Positions 63,806 to 64,000 of a DNA stretch of 64,000 nt are shown one piece after another (the stretch's first letter is position 1; each line of letters opens with the position of its first letter). Made by a program: the position numbers and the translations under genes. The DNA is from Enoplolaimus lenunculus. Taxonomy: Eukaryota > Nematoda > Enoplea > Enoplida > Thoracostomopsidae. The stretch lies in the NCBI GenBank assembly GCA_030248215.1, contig JASANG010002862.1:248001-312000 (forward strand), in the 5' to 3' direction. The notes under the pieces are model-generated. The model did not search any database. It saw nothing but the letters and a program-made list of their open reading frames with translations, and had not been told where the DNA came from.

Positions 63806-64000
63806 TAGGGTGCAACCGGAGGTGGAAAATACCGGAGCCGGAGCCGGAGGTTAACGAATCTTGCTGGAGCCGGAGTCGGAGCCGGAGCCGCAGGTGAGGC
63901 GAAATTAGGTAGTAACAATGATGGTTAATTATTTAATTTTAGCCAGTATCTGCAATATGTTGGTAAGTTGTTTGGTTTTACGCTTATTTTCTGCGAAATT
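63806..64000 (+). mobile_element. GGGTGCAACCGGAGG element, cut by the window edge
   Basis: Left end GGGTGCAACCGGAGGTGG, then CGGAGCCGGAG words. Continues right with the same TTTTACGCTTATTTTCTGCG segment seen in the 391-720 copy. Confidence 0.65.

Larger units (their letters stand above)
63484..64000 (+). other. intron after the first exon of the last gene
   Basis: A stack of three elements: an isolated CACTGTAAATTCCAGTGAGT end (63574-63596), the hairpin MITE (63597-63805) and a CCGGAG-word element running off the window. Confidence 0.7.

Noticed and set aside
1-64000. LTR retroelements, LINE reverse transcriptase or intact transposase
   Set aside because: No long ORF or recognisable catalytic motif on either strand.
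1-64000. CRISPR array or bacterial operon structure
   Set aside because: Genes are intron-split with GT-AG sites. Repeats lack regular unique spacers.

Overview
This is a eukaryotic, invertebrate-animal window: AT-rich DNA with intron-split genes, GT-AG splice sites that I could join in frame, and a dense load of small DNA-transposon derivatives. I cannot name the species. Short arrays of TTAGGC, the telomere unit known from nematodes, occur in many places, but all those I traced lie inside one transposon family, so a nematode origin is only a weak suggestion.

Layout. (1) 1-5208, + strand: the 3' part of a Ras-family GTPase of the RASD (Dexras1/Rhes) group, four exons visible, truncated by the left window edge. 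(2) 5209-9215: convergent intergenic DNA. (3) 9216-52311, - strand: a complete K-Cl cotransporter (SLC12A4-7 group, KCC), 20 exons summing to exactly 1442 codons including the stop. Most of the window is its introns, especially the 8.4-kb intron 4 (27371-35754) and the 15-kb intron 2 (36408-51453). A second possible first exon (37487-37987) lies just upstream of the exon holding TM1. (4) 52312-53353: 1 kb between divergent starts. (5) 53354-59584, + strand: a complete isobutyryl-CoA dehydrogenase (ACAD8), 11 exons, 411 residues, mitochondrial valine breakdown. (6) 59585-63294: repeat-filled intergenic DNA. (7) 63295-63483, +: the first coding exon of a gene that runs off the right edge, possibly a 3CxxC zinc-finger (receptor-transporting-protein type) protein. 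The genes belong to unrelated pathways and show no operon logic.

The non-coding space is the most unusual part. At least eight families of small non-autonomous DNA elements are present. Several have 8-bp target duplications (hAT-like). Most share one architecture: conserved ends plus a family-specific 6-8 bp word repeated in both orientations near the ends. The telomere-like TTAGGC arrays are one such word. Other content: short non-autonomous Helitrons, one with tandemly repeated 5' ends; TA-flanked GC-rich MITEs; a 0.9-kb foldback element; tRNA-derived SINEs; a probable nuclear copy of mitochondrial cox2; and, most striking, a transposon at 41.1 kb carrying an inverted copy of part of the KCC gene's own exon 5 and its splice donor. 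No rRNA, CRISPR, LTR element or intact transposase gene was seen.
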